Origin: Paenibacillus sp. MAEPY2
GTDB taxonomy: Bacteria; Bacillota; Bacilli; Paenibacillales; Paenibacillaceae
DNA length: 64,000 nucleotides
NCBI RefSeq assembly: GCF_000499205.1
Contig: NZ_AWUK01000038.1
Span: 1 to 64,000 of the forward strand
Direction: 5' to 3'
This document shows, piece after piece, positions 1 through 8,161 of the stretch. The position numbers were made by a program, and so were the translations under genes. Within the stretch, counting starts at the first letter, position 1; each line of letters opens with the position of its first letter. The notes beneath the pieces are model-generated. The model had not been told where the DNA came from. It was given only the letters and a program-made list of their open reading frames with translations, and did not search any database.

Positions 1-66
1 GATTGGATTTTCTTCTTTTATGGTGAAACAGACTGAAAGAAAGAACTAAAGGAACATGCAATTTTA

Positions 67-489
67 TTAATCTGAAACAACGAATCCATCAAAGTTCTCG
101 GGACCAACACGGATCGTACCCAACAAGTTGGAGCTTACGAATGCAGAGTATGTCAATTGAGGGGTAATTGGAGGATTGAAATCATCCGCAGAGAACGTAA
201 TAACTTGAGGCGCCAAAACACTCAAACTAAATGTGGAAGTGGCTGAGTATATTACAGGGTCAGTCGGCAAAGTACCTCTTACAATAGTAATCGTTACGCC
301 GACAAGAGCTAATGGCAATTGTACAGAAACCGTCCCCTTAAATTGAGCTCTAGGGTTAGTTCCTGCGCCTGCTGTCTGAAGACCAATTTGGCCGAACAAT
401 TGCGGCGTGTTAATTACGAGGATCGGAATAGCAATCGAGTTAGCCAAACTTGCGTTTTGTGATGTTCTCGCATCAAGAAATGTTGTCAT
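67..489 (-). CDS. Exosporium/spore-surface-like hypothetical protein
   Basis: A 140-residue protein with no signal peptide or membrane segment. It is rich in Thr, Val, Pro and Ala and reads as beta-strand repeats. Runs such as FKGTVSVQLPLALVGVTITIVRG and the period of roughly 25-30 residues recall small exosporium protein C-like proteins of the Bacillus cereus group; that resemblance is from memory and is not decisive. The start is well supported: AGGAGG lies 8 nt before the ATG. Upstream, on the minus strand, lies CATACTA, which resembles a forespore sigma-factor -10 element, but no matching -35 could be confirmed. If the family call is right the product would coat the spore and be made late in sporulation. 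It is transcribed toward the left edge and has no obvious operon partner. Confidence 0.5.
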   Translation of the reverse strand: MTTFLDARTSQNASLANSIAIPILVINTPQLFGQIGLQTAGAGTNPRAQFKGTVSVQLPLALVGVTITIVRGTLPTDPVIYSATSTFSLSVLAPQVITFSADDFNPPITPQLTYSAFVSSNLLGTIRVGPENFDGFVVSD

Positions 490-641
490 TGAATCTACCT
501 CCTAATCAATGGAATAGAATAGTATATTCGAGGGTTATTAGTATGCTTGGACTTCTGGATATAATCAAAAAAAAGGCATTTTAATAAACGAATAGGCAAA
601 ATTTCAGATAAATACAGATCGATGAAAATTAGAGAACATGA

Positions 642-675
642 ACAAAAACGCTTTAGGGAATGAACCCAAAAGCGT
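642..675 (-). terminator. Rho-independent terminator of the sugar ABC operon
   Basis: On the minus strand ACGCTTT, T, GGG and a 6-nt loop are followed by CCC, T, AAAGCGT and then a run of T. The stem is perfect apart from one T/T mismatch. It sits 30 bp past the stop of the last permease gene (706). Confidence 0.8.
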
Positions 676-705
676 CTCTAATGTTATTTCTATATAAATA
701 AATAT

Positions 706-1536
706 TCACCCTTTGACTGCTCCTGCCGTAAGACCGCTAACGATATATTTCTGTCCAAACAGGTAGAGGATAAAAACAGGCAGTGAAGTCAGGACAAGGT
801 TAGCAAAAATCAAATTCCAGTCTCGGCTGTATTTACCGTAGAAATTGTAGATCGAAAGCGGCATCGTCCACGTTGAACTGTTCGTAAGGAAGTATACCGG
901 AATCGTGATATCATTCCATACCGACATAAACACCATGATCGCAACTGTTGCGTTTACAGGGAGGATAAGCGGTGTAACGATACGGAAAAACACCCCAAAT
1001 ACACTGGCGCCTTCCAGAAACGAGACCTCGTCCAGCGCTTTCGGGATGGTTTTGATAAATCCGCTATATAAAAATACGCTGAAAGCGGTATTTAGTGCTG
1101 CGTAAATCAGAATGACACTTGATATGCTGCCGTAAAAGCCCAATCCCTGCACGACCCGAATCGTCGTAATGATGGACATCGGTGCAATCAGTCCCATGAA
1201 AAAATACATATATATTGTGTTTGAAACTCTGGTGTCTCGGCGTGCCAGAATGAAAGAAGCTGCTGATGAAGCAACTATGTTGATGATGGAAGAAATGCCC
1301 GTAATCCAGATGCTGTTCAGGAATGCCCTGGACAGACCACCTTCTTCAAATACCCGGACATAGTTTGAAAACTGCCATTTATCCGGCAAGCTCAAGGAGA
1401 AGCTGAGTACTTCAGCGCTCGTTTTGAACGAACCGAGAATCAGAATCACCAGAGGCAGCAGAATGAGTAAAGAGGCGAGGAGCAGAAATCCTTCAACAAT
1501 ATAGTTGCGAATAGCGAGTTTGCGTGTATATCCCAT
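706..1536 (-). CDS. Carbohydrate ABC transporter permease, MalG-type (CUT1)
   Basis: A 276-residue integral membrane protein with about six hydrophobic segments. The first is near residues 10-35. The cytoplasmic EAA loop reads EVSFLEGASVFGVFFRIVTPL (about residues 170-190), with the Gly and hydrophobic pattern that docks the ATPase. Length and topology fit MalG/AraQ-type permeases that pair with a second permease and an extracellular binding protein to import oligosaccharides. It is the last gene of a three-gene minus-strand operon and starts 1 bp after the upstream permease stop, so translation is probably coupled. No ATP-binding gene accompanies it. In Bacillus relatives such systems share a general ATPase such as MsmX. 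The substrate cannot be told from sequence. Confidence 0.9.
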   Translation of the reverse strand: MGYTRKLAIRNYIVEGFLLLASLLILLPLVILILGSFKTSAEVLSFSLSLPDKWQFSNYVRVFEEGGLSRAFLNSIWITGISSIINIVASSAASFILARRDTRVSNTIYMYFFMGLIAPMSIITTIRVVQGLGFYGSISSVILIYAALNTAFSVFLYSGFIKTIPKALDEVSFLEGASVFGVFFRIVTPLILPVNATVAIMVFMSVWNDITIPVYFLTNSSTWTMPLSIYNFYGKYSRDWNLIFANLVLTSLPVFILYLFGQKYIVSGLTAGAVKG

Positions 1537-1537
1537 G

Positions 1538-2410
1538 TTATTCCGTAACCTCCTTACGCCGCATGAAAATCAGTAGCGGTATAGCAATAATCGTGACAAC
1601 CACAAACAGAAGAGTATTGACTGCGGTACCAAGTCCCCAATTTCCTTCACCGAAGGAGCGGAGAATGATCGTACCCACAACCTGTGAAGCGTTGCCTGGA
1701 CCTCCGCCGGTCATGACATATACTTCTGAGAATACTTTGAGTCCGCCAATCAGTGTCAACATCAGATTAATATTGATGGCTGGCAGCAATAGGGGCAGCG
1801 TAATTTTGAAAAAACTTTTCCAGGAGCTTGCGCCGTCAATCGTCGCCGCTTCATAATATTCTTGTGAAATGGATTGCAACCCAGCCAGATAGATAGCCAT
1901 TTGGAATCCGGCGCTTTGCCAGATGGACACGATGGCAATCGTCCAGATGACAAGGGAAGGATTGGTCAACCAGGCCTGACTCAATGAATGTAATCCAACC
2001 GCCTCCAACACGCGATTGATCGTACCCTCCGTGCGCAGCATGGGTGTGAACAGGATGCTGATGACAAGAATGCTCAGTATGGATGGGGAGTAGAATATTG
2101 CGCGTAGCAGGTTCTTCGTTTTTAATCTCATATTTAGGGCCACGGCCAGCAGCAGGCCAATAATATTTTTGCCAGCAACTGTAACAACGGCGAAAATCGC
2201 CGTATTTTTAAGCGCCAGGATAAGCGTTTTGTCCGAGAAAATCTTCTCGAAATTGTCCCATCCGATAAACTTCAGATCAATTCGATCCAGACGCCAATCC
2301 GTGAAGGAGTAGTAGAAAGCAGCAATAGCCGGGATAACAAAAAAGATGGAGTAAATAAGTAGTGCCGGAAATACCATGTAATACGAATATAAATTTTTTG
2401 CCCTTTTCAT
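1538..2410 (-). CDS. Carbohydrate ABC transporter permease, MalF/UgpA-type (CUT1)
   Basis: A 290-residue membrane protein with six hydrophobic segments, beginning with YYMVFPALLIYSIFFVIPAI. The EAA loop is YYEAATIDGASSWKSFFKITLP (about residues 188-208), a classic form of the motif. It should form the heterodimeric channel with the downstream MalG-type protein (706-1536). The gene lies 68 bp after the binding-protein gene and 1 bp before the next permease, which fits a single transcript. The neighbouring YesM/YesN pair (3999-7292) transcribed divergently is the likely regulator. Family certain, substrate unknown. Confidence 0.9.
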   Translation of the reverse strand: MKRAKNLYSYYMVFPALLIYSIFFVIPAIAAFYYSFTDWRLDRIDLKFIGWDNFEKIFSDKTLILALKNTAIFAVVTVAGKNIIGLLLAVALNMRLKTKNLLRAIFYSPSILSILVISILFTPMLRTEGTINRVLEAVGLHSLSQAWLTNPSLVIWTIAIVSIWQSAGFQMAIYLAGLQSISQEYYEAATIDGASSWKSFFKITLPLLLPAININLMLTLIGGLKVFSEVYVMTGGGPGNASQVVGTIILRSFGEGNWGLGTAVNTLLFVVVTIIAIPLLIFMRRKEVTE

Positions 2411-2478
2411 GTCTCACGCTCCGTTATGGCTAGGCAGCACATCATTCAGGAATGACCTGCTGCCCTGTATTTCACTTC

Positions 2479-3792
2479 TTAGAAACCGGAAACGCCTTTA
2501 TCCTGCATCAGTTGACTGAACTTCTCATCCCAGGATTTCAATACTTCCTCCGGTGTCAAACCGCCAGCGAATTGATCCTGCAGTAACCTGTACAACTCGC
2601 TGCGATCTACCAGCATGTAAGCATCCGTGGTCAACACGGTTTTCTTCGGCAGGATGTAATTGTCGACGATATCCTGTTTGTATGCAGGTAACTCTGGTGT
2701 CGTGACGTCGCTAAAATTGGATACATAACCTTTGGAATCTACGATTTGTTGTGCGATCTCCTTGGAGGCGATAAAGTCCAGAAACTGTTTGGCTTCCTGC
2801 AAATGCTTCGCTTTCTTTGGAATGAACAGTTGTCCTCCAAGCGGACTTGCACCCAGTTTGGCATCATCGGAGGACGGAATTGGGAATACGCCGAGTTCCA
2901 TGCTTGGATCCTGCTGTGCTACGCCTTCGATTAGCCAGTCTCCCATAAACATCATCGCAACTTCTTTGTTCAGGAATTTGCCAACCGCCATGTCATAGCT
3001 GTCGCTAAGCACATCCGTGTTGGTATACCCCTTGGTGTACACTTCGTATTGCTGCTCCAAAAATGTTTTAAACTCGGGAATATCGGACCATTTCTTCTTG
3101 TTGCTGTTGAGCTCATCAAAAAAAGTCGGATCATTTTTGGCTACAAAATCGGCAAATGCTGCTGCAGGCCAAATGTTCGCAGCCCAAGCATCTTTGTAGG
3201 GCATGAATACCGGAGTGATGCCGCTGGCTTTGATTTTTTCACAAATGGCCAGAAACTGTTCATAGCTTGTCGGAATGGACAGACCCAGGTCGGCAAAAAT
3301 CTGTTTGTTGTACACGACTCCTTGCATGCCCGTGTCCTGACTGACATGGAAGCTGTAGATATGGCCGGCAGCGGAGAGCACATCCTTGTTTACAATTCTG
3401 CTGGCCCAGGACTCGTTATCCAGAATTTCGAAATTGCGTTCAAGATTCAGGTCCGTAATCGCGCTGGCCAAATTGTATTGAATGATATCGGGCGTTTCGT
3501 CTACAGCCAGCTTGGTTTGCAGCACGGTCGTTGTTTGCTCAGCCGGAATGAGCTGCAGATTGACAGATATGTTAGTCTGTTTTTCAAACTCATCGAGAAC
3601 ATCCTGCTGAATAAACGCGGAATCCTGTGAGCTCTTGGAAATGGCCAGTTCGAGTGTGACCTTGGCGTTCTTGCTGCCATTGCTCGTAGTCGTACCAGAA
3701 TCCGTACCCCCTGATCCGCAAGCGGTCAACGAAATGGACAACAGGCTGGCCAGAACAATGGATGCTGCTTTTTTTCTTTTATGCAGTTTCAA
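2479..3792 (-). CDS. Extracellular sugar-binding lipoprotein of the ABC transporter
   Basis: A family 1 solute-binding protein of 437 residues. I place the start at a TTG (3792) rather than at an ATG 60 bp upstream. A strong AGAGGGGG sequence lies 7-8 nt before the TTG, and the protein then opens with a compact signal peptide, KLHKRKKAASIVLASLLS, followed by the lipobox LTAC. The mature Cys would be lipidated and hold the protein on the outer face of the membrane. The body has the usual binding-protein pattern, for example DIIQYN, a W-rich central part and GDWLIEG. It is the first gene of the operon with the two permeases and is divergent from the histidine kinase at 3999. A perfect cre site lies in the shared upstream region, so catabolite control is likely. 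Confidence 0.9.
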   Translation of the reverse strand: MKLHKRKKAASIVLASLLSISLTACGSGGTDSGTTTSNGSKNAKVTLELAISKSSQDSAFIQQDVLDEFEKQTNISVNLQLIPAEQTTTVLQTKLAVDETPDIIQYNLASAITDLNLERNFEILDNESWASRIVNKDVLSAAGHIYSFHVSQDTGMQGVVYNKQIFADLGLSIPTSYEQFLAICEKIKASGITPVFMPYKDAWAANIWPAAAFADFVAKNDPTFFDELNSNKKKWSDIPEFKTFLEQQYEVYTKGYTNTDVLSDSYDMAVGKFLNKEVAMMFMGDWLIEGVAQQDPSMELGVFPIPSSDDAKLGASPLGGQLFIPKKAKHLQEAKQFLDFIASKEIAQQIVDSKGYVSNFSDVTTPELPAYKQDIVDNYILPKKTVLTTDAYMLVDRSELYRLLQDQFAGGLTPEEVLKSWDEKFSQLMQDKGVSGF

Positions 3793-3905
3793 TGCAAATC
3801 CCCCTCTGAGACATTTAATGAATCCGTTTACAAGTCCAATTATAAAATCCAATTCTACTCCGGTACATGTCTGTGTTTGAATGTTTATGTGTAAAATCCT
3901 GAACT

Positions 3906-3919
3906 TGAAATCGCTATCA
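3906..3919. promoter_or_regulatory. Catabolite response element (cre), perfect consensus match
   Basis: TGAAATCGCTATCA fits the Gram-positive cre consensus TGWAANCGNTNWCA at every position. It lies in the 206-bp region between the binding-protein gene (minus) and the histidine-kinase gene (plus), so CcpA could repress either side. Two direct copies of TCCAATT, 13 bp apart, lie at 3835 and 3848 nearer the transport operon and could be regulator half-sites. Confidence 0.6.
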
Positions 3920-3998
3920 TTTCATTCAAACGCATGCTACAGTTAGACATGATGCAGACGAGTTACACAGCATGACTGAACAGGAGGCTACACGAAGA

Positions 3999-5765
3999 AT
4001 GATTAAACTTATACATAAAGCTACACAATTCAGCTTGCAGACTAAAGTGTTTTTGACATTTCTGGCTCTGCTTTTGTTCGTGTTAGGCTGCTTCATCGTA
4101 TATGTGAACCTTGTCGTTATCCGCCCGCTTACACAAAAAACGGAGGAGGACACACGTATCACTGCCACAAAGGTACGTGAACAGGTTGACTTGTACGTAG
4201 AGCAGCAAAACCAGATGTCCCAGCGTATATTGTCCAATAAGGACATCTTTGTAACGATGGACAAGAGTTCCTTGGCTCCAAGTAATTATGAAAGACTGAA
4301 ACAAATCAGGAAACTAAAAGATATCATGTTCCAGGCGATCGGCCCCAGCATGAACATCAAGGACATGTCCATTTATGATAAACAAGGTGTGCTGCTCACA
4401 TCGTATATTGGTTCAGGACATGCTCCAACGATCCTGAGTACCATGATGGAAAAAAGCAGGAGTGGGCGAGAATGGAACGGGAATGGTTTTATCCTGCTCC
4501 GACAAGCAGACATCATCTCATTTGTCCGAACAATAAACGATCAGAATGGGAAGCTGTACGGATACCTTAGTATTCAAATGGATCAGGCTTACATTCAAAA
4601 ACTTACGGAAGGAATTACAGCAGGGGATGTTTTTATTCTAAACAAGCAAGGGGAGCAGATGACCGGCTCCGAAGTGAGAAAGCACGCCTTAGAGTGGACG
4701 GAGCCATTATCCGACGAGGGACTGGCAGTTGATGAACAAAATAATAATTATGTGACACATGCCACATCTCACGAAACGGGTTGGATTACTTTTATCGTAA
4801 CACCGAAAAATTCGGTGTTAGGCTCGATCCATTCTGTACAAAGCATGTCCATTTTGCTGATTACAGCGCTAATGCTCATTTCTTTTGTGTACATTTTCTT
4901 CTCCACGCGCAACCTGCTGCTTCCGATTCGCAAGCTTCGCAGCCAGATTTGGCGCATCAATTACAGCAATATGAAGCTGAAAGTAGAGGCTCGGCCTAAA
5001 AATAACGACCTGCTCCTGCTGAATGAAGCTTTTCAGGATTTGATGGAGCGATTGCAGGAGTCCATTGACCGCGAGAAAAAGGCATTACAAGAAGAAGTCA
5101 CCGCCAGGAATTCCGCCCTGCAAGCTCAGATTGCTCCTCATTTCCTTCATAACGTCCTTTATTTGATCAGCATAGCTGCTCAAGAGGGGAAAACCCAGGT
5201 CGTGTCAGACATGTGTAAACATCTATCAGACAGTTTACGTTATATTGTTTCATCCCCTTATGCACATGTGACAATGGCGGATGAGCTTGAGCATACGAGA
5301 CATTATTTGTCGTTGGTGCAGCAGAAGTATGAAGAAGATTTGGAGTGGAACATCGATGCTGATGAACTGGCGAGTGAGGTCCGGCTGCCTCGGCTGGTGA
5401 TTCAGCCTTTTGTGGAAAACTGCATTGAGCATGCTTTTTTTAATATTACACCGCCTTGGCGTATTCAAATTACCGTGAAGCAGTATAACGGATTATGGGC
5501 TTTGGAGATCAAAGATAACGGAGAAGGCTTCCCGCCAAACAAAATAGAAGAGATTTTATCCAATATCCAGAAGTCCGGCACCGGAATGAATCAATCCCCC
5601 GATCGCCATACCGCACTTGGCAGCATGGGAATCGTCAATAGCGTCAACCGGCTTAAACTGATGTACAGCAATCGGCTAATTTTTAACATGTACAACAATC
5701 ATACTGACGAGGAAAAAGGGGCAACCATTCAAATCATCGGCTCAATGACAAAGGATTTTTATTGA
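3999..5765 (+). CDS. YesM-type sensor histidine kinase
   Basis: A 588-residue membrane sensor. I prefer the ATG at 3999, with AGGAGG 11 nt upstream, over an ATG 27 bp earlier that has no ribosome site. TM1 lies near residues 12-37 (VFLTFLALLLFVLGCFIVYV). A long extracellular region follows to about residue 275, then TM2 (SILLITALMLISFVYIFF), a HAMP linker, and the His_kinase box QIAPHFLHNVLY with the phospho-acceptor His near 381. The C-terminal ATPase has N-box FVENCIEHAF and G-boxes DNGEGFPP and LGSMGIVN. It belongs to the LytS/YesM class that senses extracellular sugars and partners with AraC-type regulators. The response-regulator gene follows 18 bp downstream. It probably controls the divergent sugar ABC operon. 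Confidence 0.9.
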   Translation: MIKLIHKATQFSLQTKVFLTFLALLLFVLGCFIVYVNLVVIRPLTQKTEEDTRITATKVREQVDLYVEQQNQMSQRILSNKDIFVTMDKSSLAPSNYERLKQIRKLKDIMFQAIGPSMNIKDMSIYDKQGVLLTSYIGSGHAPTILSTMMEKSRSGREWNGNGFILLRQADIISFVRTINDQNGKLYGYLSIQMDQAYIQKLTEGITAGDVFILNKQGEQMTGSEVRKHALEWTEPLSDEGLAVDEQNNNYVTHATSHETGWITFIVTPKNSVLGSIHSVQSMSILLITALMLISFVYIFFSTRNLLLPIRKLRSQIWRINYSNMKLKVEARPKNNDLLLLNEAFQDLMERLQESIDREKKALQEEVTARNSALQAQIAPHFLHNVLYLISIAAQEGKTQVVSDMCKHLSDSLRYIVSSPYAHVTMADELEHTRHYLSLVQQKYEEDLEWNIDADELASEVRLPRLVIQPFVENCIEHAFFNITPPWRIQITVKQYNGLWALEIKDNGEGFPPNKIEEILSNIQKSGTGMNQSPDRHTALGSMGIVNSVNRLKLMYSNRLIFNMYNNHTDEEKGATIQIIGSMTKDFY

Positions 5766-5783
5766 TCACAGGAGGAGCAGATT

Positions 5784-7292
5784 ATGTATAACATCATGAT
5801 TGTTGAGGATAGCAAACCTATATTACGCAATATTAAAATGCTTTTGAGTAAGCTGAATTTTCCAATTCACGTGGCGGTTACGGCTACGAATGGGAAAGAG
5901 GCGCTGGCAGTGCTCCAGAAGGAGACAATCGATCTTCTGTTGACAGACATTCGTATGCCCAAGATGGATGGTTTATCCCTCATTGAGCAAGCGAAGCTCG
6001 CCCAGCCGGAGTTGAAGGTCATACTAATCAGTGGATATAGTGATTTTGAATATACGCGAAAAGCATTGAATTTGCAGGTGTTCGACTATTTGCTGAAACC
6101 TGTTGAGCCAGAGGCGCTGGAGGAAGTCATGGGCAGAGTTATTAAGGAGCTCGATCAATTGAGGTCAAGGAACGTTCATCAGTTGCGGGAGATCGTTGAT
6201 TCCCATAGTTATGCTGAACTCAAGCTAGGAGAGAATTTTACTTTTTTTGCCCAAATGATGATCATTATACGCAGACAGCCCTTTACCCGGGAACGGGAAC
6301 AATGGGGACAAAGGACGTTACAGGCTTCTTTGGAGGATTTTTTTGCTCCACGTTCCTGTAAAGTATTTCAGAGCCAAACTCCGCATCAATTCATCGTTTT
6401 TGTGAATAAAGGGATTGTTGATTTGTATTCTTCTGTACATGAATGTCTTGAATCGTTAAGACGCCATTTGGTTGTACAAGGTATGGATACAATCATCGGG
6501 GGACAAGGGGTAGGGTCTGAAACGGTTAATTTGCCGGAGCTTTACCACCAAATTTCGTCCATTTTATCGACCCATCAGCGACTGAACCATGGATTGGTGC
6601 TGGACAGCGGAAAACCTGTGTCTATGGCAAGATCTGAGGCAGGCTCCCTGAATAACATATTGGAATTGGATTTTATCCACATGATACAGGCTCACCAGAA
6701 GGAACGGTTTGCCCTTAAGCTGTCTGAGCTGATGAATCGATGGACAGAGGAAAACGTGCATGTAAAAGAAGTGGAACGATTTATCAATCTAGTGGTGGAT
6801 ACGTTCGCACATTTGAATGAAGAGCAGGGGGCGGGAATTAGGCTTGGTCTGGATCTTAGAGCAAAAAAACTATTTGATGAAGAAACATATGCCGATTTCT
6901 GCCGTGAATTAACGGAATGGATCGGTCAATGTTTTGAAATGCTTCAATCCCATGAGCGGAAGAGCAGAGAAGTTCTGTTTGAGCAAATGGATGAGTACAT
7001 CAAAAGGAACAAGTATACCCCAATATCCATCAATGACATTGCCATGAAGTTTCACGTCAGCCCCTCTTACGTTAGCAGAGTGATTAAAAACGTAACGCAA
7101 GTCACGTTTGTTCAGTACTATACCAACCTTAGAATTAAGGAAGCATACAGACTCATGGAGTGTCAGCCGGAGATGAAGTTTAAGGAGTTATCAGATCTGT
7201 TATCGTTCAGTGATCAGCATTATTTCTCCAAAGTGTTTAAGGAATATACGGGACTTAGTCCGACAGAATATAAAGAAAGACTGCTTAAATAG
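5784..7292 (+). CDS. YesN-type response regulator (receiver plus AraC DNA-binding domain)
   Basis: A 502-residue cytoplasmic regulator. The receiver occupies residues 1-120 with the phosphorylation site Asp55 in LLTDIRMPKMDG, the acidic pair ED near residues 8-9, and the conserved Lys in YLLKPVEP. A middle region of about 250 residues has no recognised domain, as is usual in this class. The C-terminal hundred residues are a double helix-turn-helix AraC/XylS domain, with INDIAMKFHVSPSYVSRVIK and the signature FSDQHYFSKVFKEYTGLSPTEYK. It is cotranscribed with the kinase (18-bp gap, with AGGAGGAG before the ATG) and is expected to activate the sugar transport operon upstream. Confidence 0.92.
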   Translation: MYNIMIVEDSKPILRNIKMLLSKLNFPIHVAVTATNGKEALAVLQKETIDLLLTDIRMPKMDGLSLIEQAKLAQPELKVILISGYSDFEYTRKALNLQVFDYLLKPVEPEALEEVMGRVIKELDQLRSRNVHQLREIVDSHSYAELKLGENFTFFAQMMIIIRRQPFTREREQWGQRTLQASLEDFFAPRSCKVFQSQTPHQFIVFVNKGIVDLYSSVHECLESLRRHLVVQGMDTIIGGQGVGSETVNLPELYHQISSILSTHQRLNHGLVLDSGKPVSMARSEAGSLNNILELDFIHMIQAHQKERFALKLSELMNRWTEENVHVKEVERFINLVVDTFAHLNEEQGAGIRLGLDLRAKKLFDEETYADFCRELTEWIGQCFEMLQSHERKSREVLFEQMDEYIKRNKYTPISINDIAMKFHVSPSYVSRVIKNVTQVTFVQYYTNLRIKEAYRLMECQPEMKFKELSDLLSFSDQHYFSKVFKEYTGLSPTEYKERLLK

Positions 7293-7404
7293 TCCATTCA
7301 AGGAAAAAGGTATTAAAATTCCGAAAACGTTTGCCAACTATTTCAATCTGCCTGATTTCATTATTTTATGTTGCAAACTATACAAAATTAGCGTAAATTA
7401 AGGA

Positions 7405-7430
7405 TATAATAATTGTTGTATTTGCAACAA
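7405..7430 (+). promoter_or_regulatory. Putative paiA promoter -10 and inverted repeat
   Basis: A perfect TATAAT lies at 7405-7410; the matching -35 is weak. Immediately after it, TTGTTG (7414-7419) and CAACAA (7425-7430) form an inverted repeat at the likely transcription start. The hexamer TTGCAA occurs both at 7371 and inside the second arm region, which suggests a repressor site. Inference only. Confidence 0.4.
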
Positions 7431-7477
7431 AAAATTCTAAACAAGCTATTGATTCATAGAAGGAGCGATACATCATA

Positions 7478-7993
7478 ATGACAGTGGAAATAAGAGTGTG
7501 CAGACGCGAGGATTTACAAAAACTACAAGAGATTAGTATAGAAACATTTAACGATACATTTAAAGATCAGAATTCCCCTGACAATATGAGAGCCTATCTG
7601 GAAAGAGCATTTAACGCTAAACAGTTGGAGGTTGAATTATCCAATAGCTGTTCAGACATCTTTTTCGTCTACTATAATGATGAACTTGCGGGATATTTGA
7701 AGCTGAACAGAGATGAAGCTCAATCCGAAAAAATGAGTGATGCATCACTTGAAATTGAGAGAATCTATATCAAGAAAAAATTCCAAAAGCATGGACTGGG
7801 TAAATATCTGCTAAATCAAGCCATAGAAACCGCATTGGAACACAATAAGAAGAAAATCTGGCTCGGGGTATGGGAAAGAAATGACAATGCCATAGCTTTT
7901 TATCATAGAATGGGGTTTGTTCAAACCGGATCGCACTCTTTTTATATGGGGGATGAGGAACAAATAGATATCATTCTGGTCAAAACACTCTAG
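7478..7993 (+). CDS. paiA: PaiA-like spermidine/spermine N-acetyltransferase (GNAT)
   Basis: A 171-residue GNAT protein that follows Bacillus subtilis PaiA closely throughout. Examples are the N-terminal REDLQKLQEISIETFNDTFK, the acetyl-CoA loop KHGLGKYLL preceded by IERIYIKKKFQ, and the C-terminal motif AIAFYHRMGFVQTGSHSFYMG. PaiA acetylates polyamines with acetyl-CoA in the cytoplasm and helps limit polyamine toxicity. AAGGAG lies 13 nt ahead of the ATG. In B. subtilis paiA is followed by paiB; here no paiB is present and the gene stands alone, so only the acetyltransferase half of the known pair is kept. Confidence 0.85.
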   Translation: MTVEIRVCRREDLQKLQEISIETFNDTFKDQNSPDNMRAYLERAFNAKQLEVELSNSCSDIFFVYYNDELAGYLKLNRDEAQSEKMSDASLEIERIYIKKKFQKHGLGKYLLNQAIETALEHNKKKIWLGVWERNDNAIAFYHRMGFVQTGSHSFYMGDEEQIDIILVKTL

Positions 7994-8055
7994 TCATCGT
8001 ACCGATTCTAAAAAATGTAGAGATCGTTTATAAATAGCTTTCTATTAGGTAGTGG

Positions 8056-8137
8056 TCAATGCACGAAAATGGTCGTATATTAAATATAAGTGGGTCATGT
8101 GGATGAACACAGATCCACTTTGTGCATTGATATACGA
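8056..8137 (+). promoter_or_regulatory. Nested inverted repeats upstream of the serine hydrolase gene
   Basis: TCAATGCAC (8056-8064) is the exact reverse complement of GTGCATTGA (8122-8130). Inside it AAGTGGGT (8088-8095) can pair with ATCCACTT (8113-8120), allowing one G-U pair. A third pair, TCGTATA (8073-8079) with TATACGA (8131-8137), would cross the first. The set ends 25 bp before the ATG. It could be a structured RNA leader or a set of operator half-sites; nothing decides between them here. Confidence 0.4.
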
Positions 8138-8161
8138 TTCTACATAGAAGGACGGGGAAAT

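Noticed and set aside
3049..3630. A 193-codon plus-strand frame
   Set aside because: It lies wholly antisense to the sugar-binding lipoprotein, has no ribosome site and its sequence shows no family features.
8090..8161. A 24-residue N-terminal extension of the serine hydrolase
   Set aside because: No ribosome site precedes the upstream ATG, and the stretch forms inverted repeats; the ATG at 8162 has a good site.
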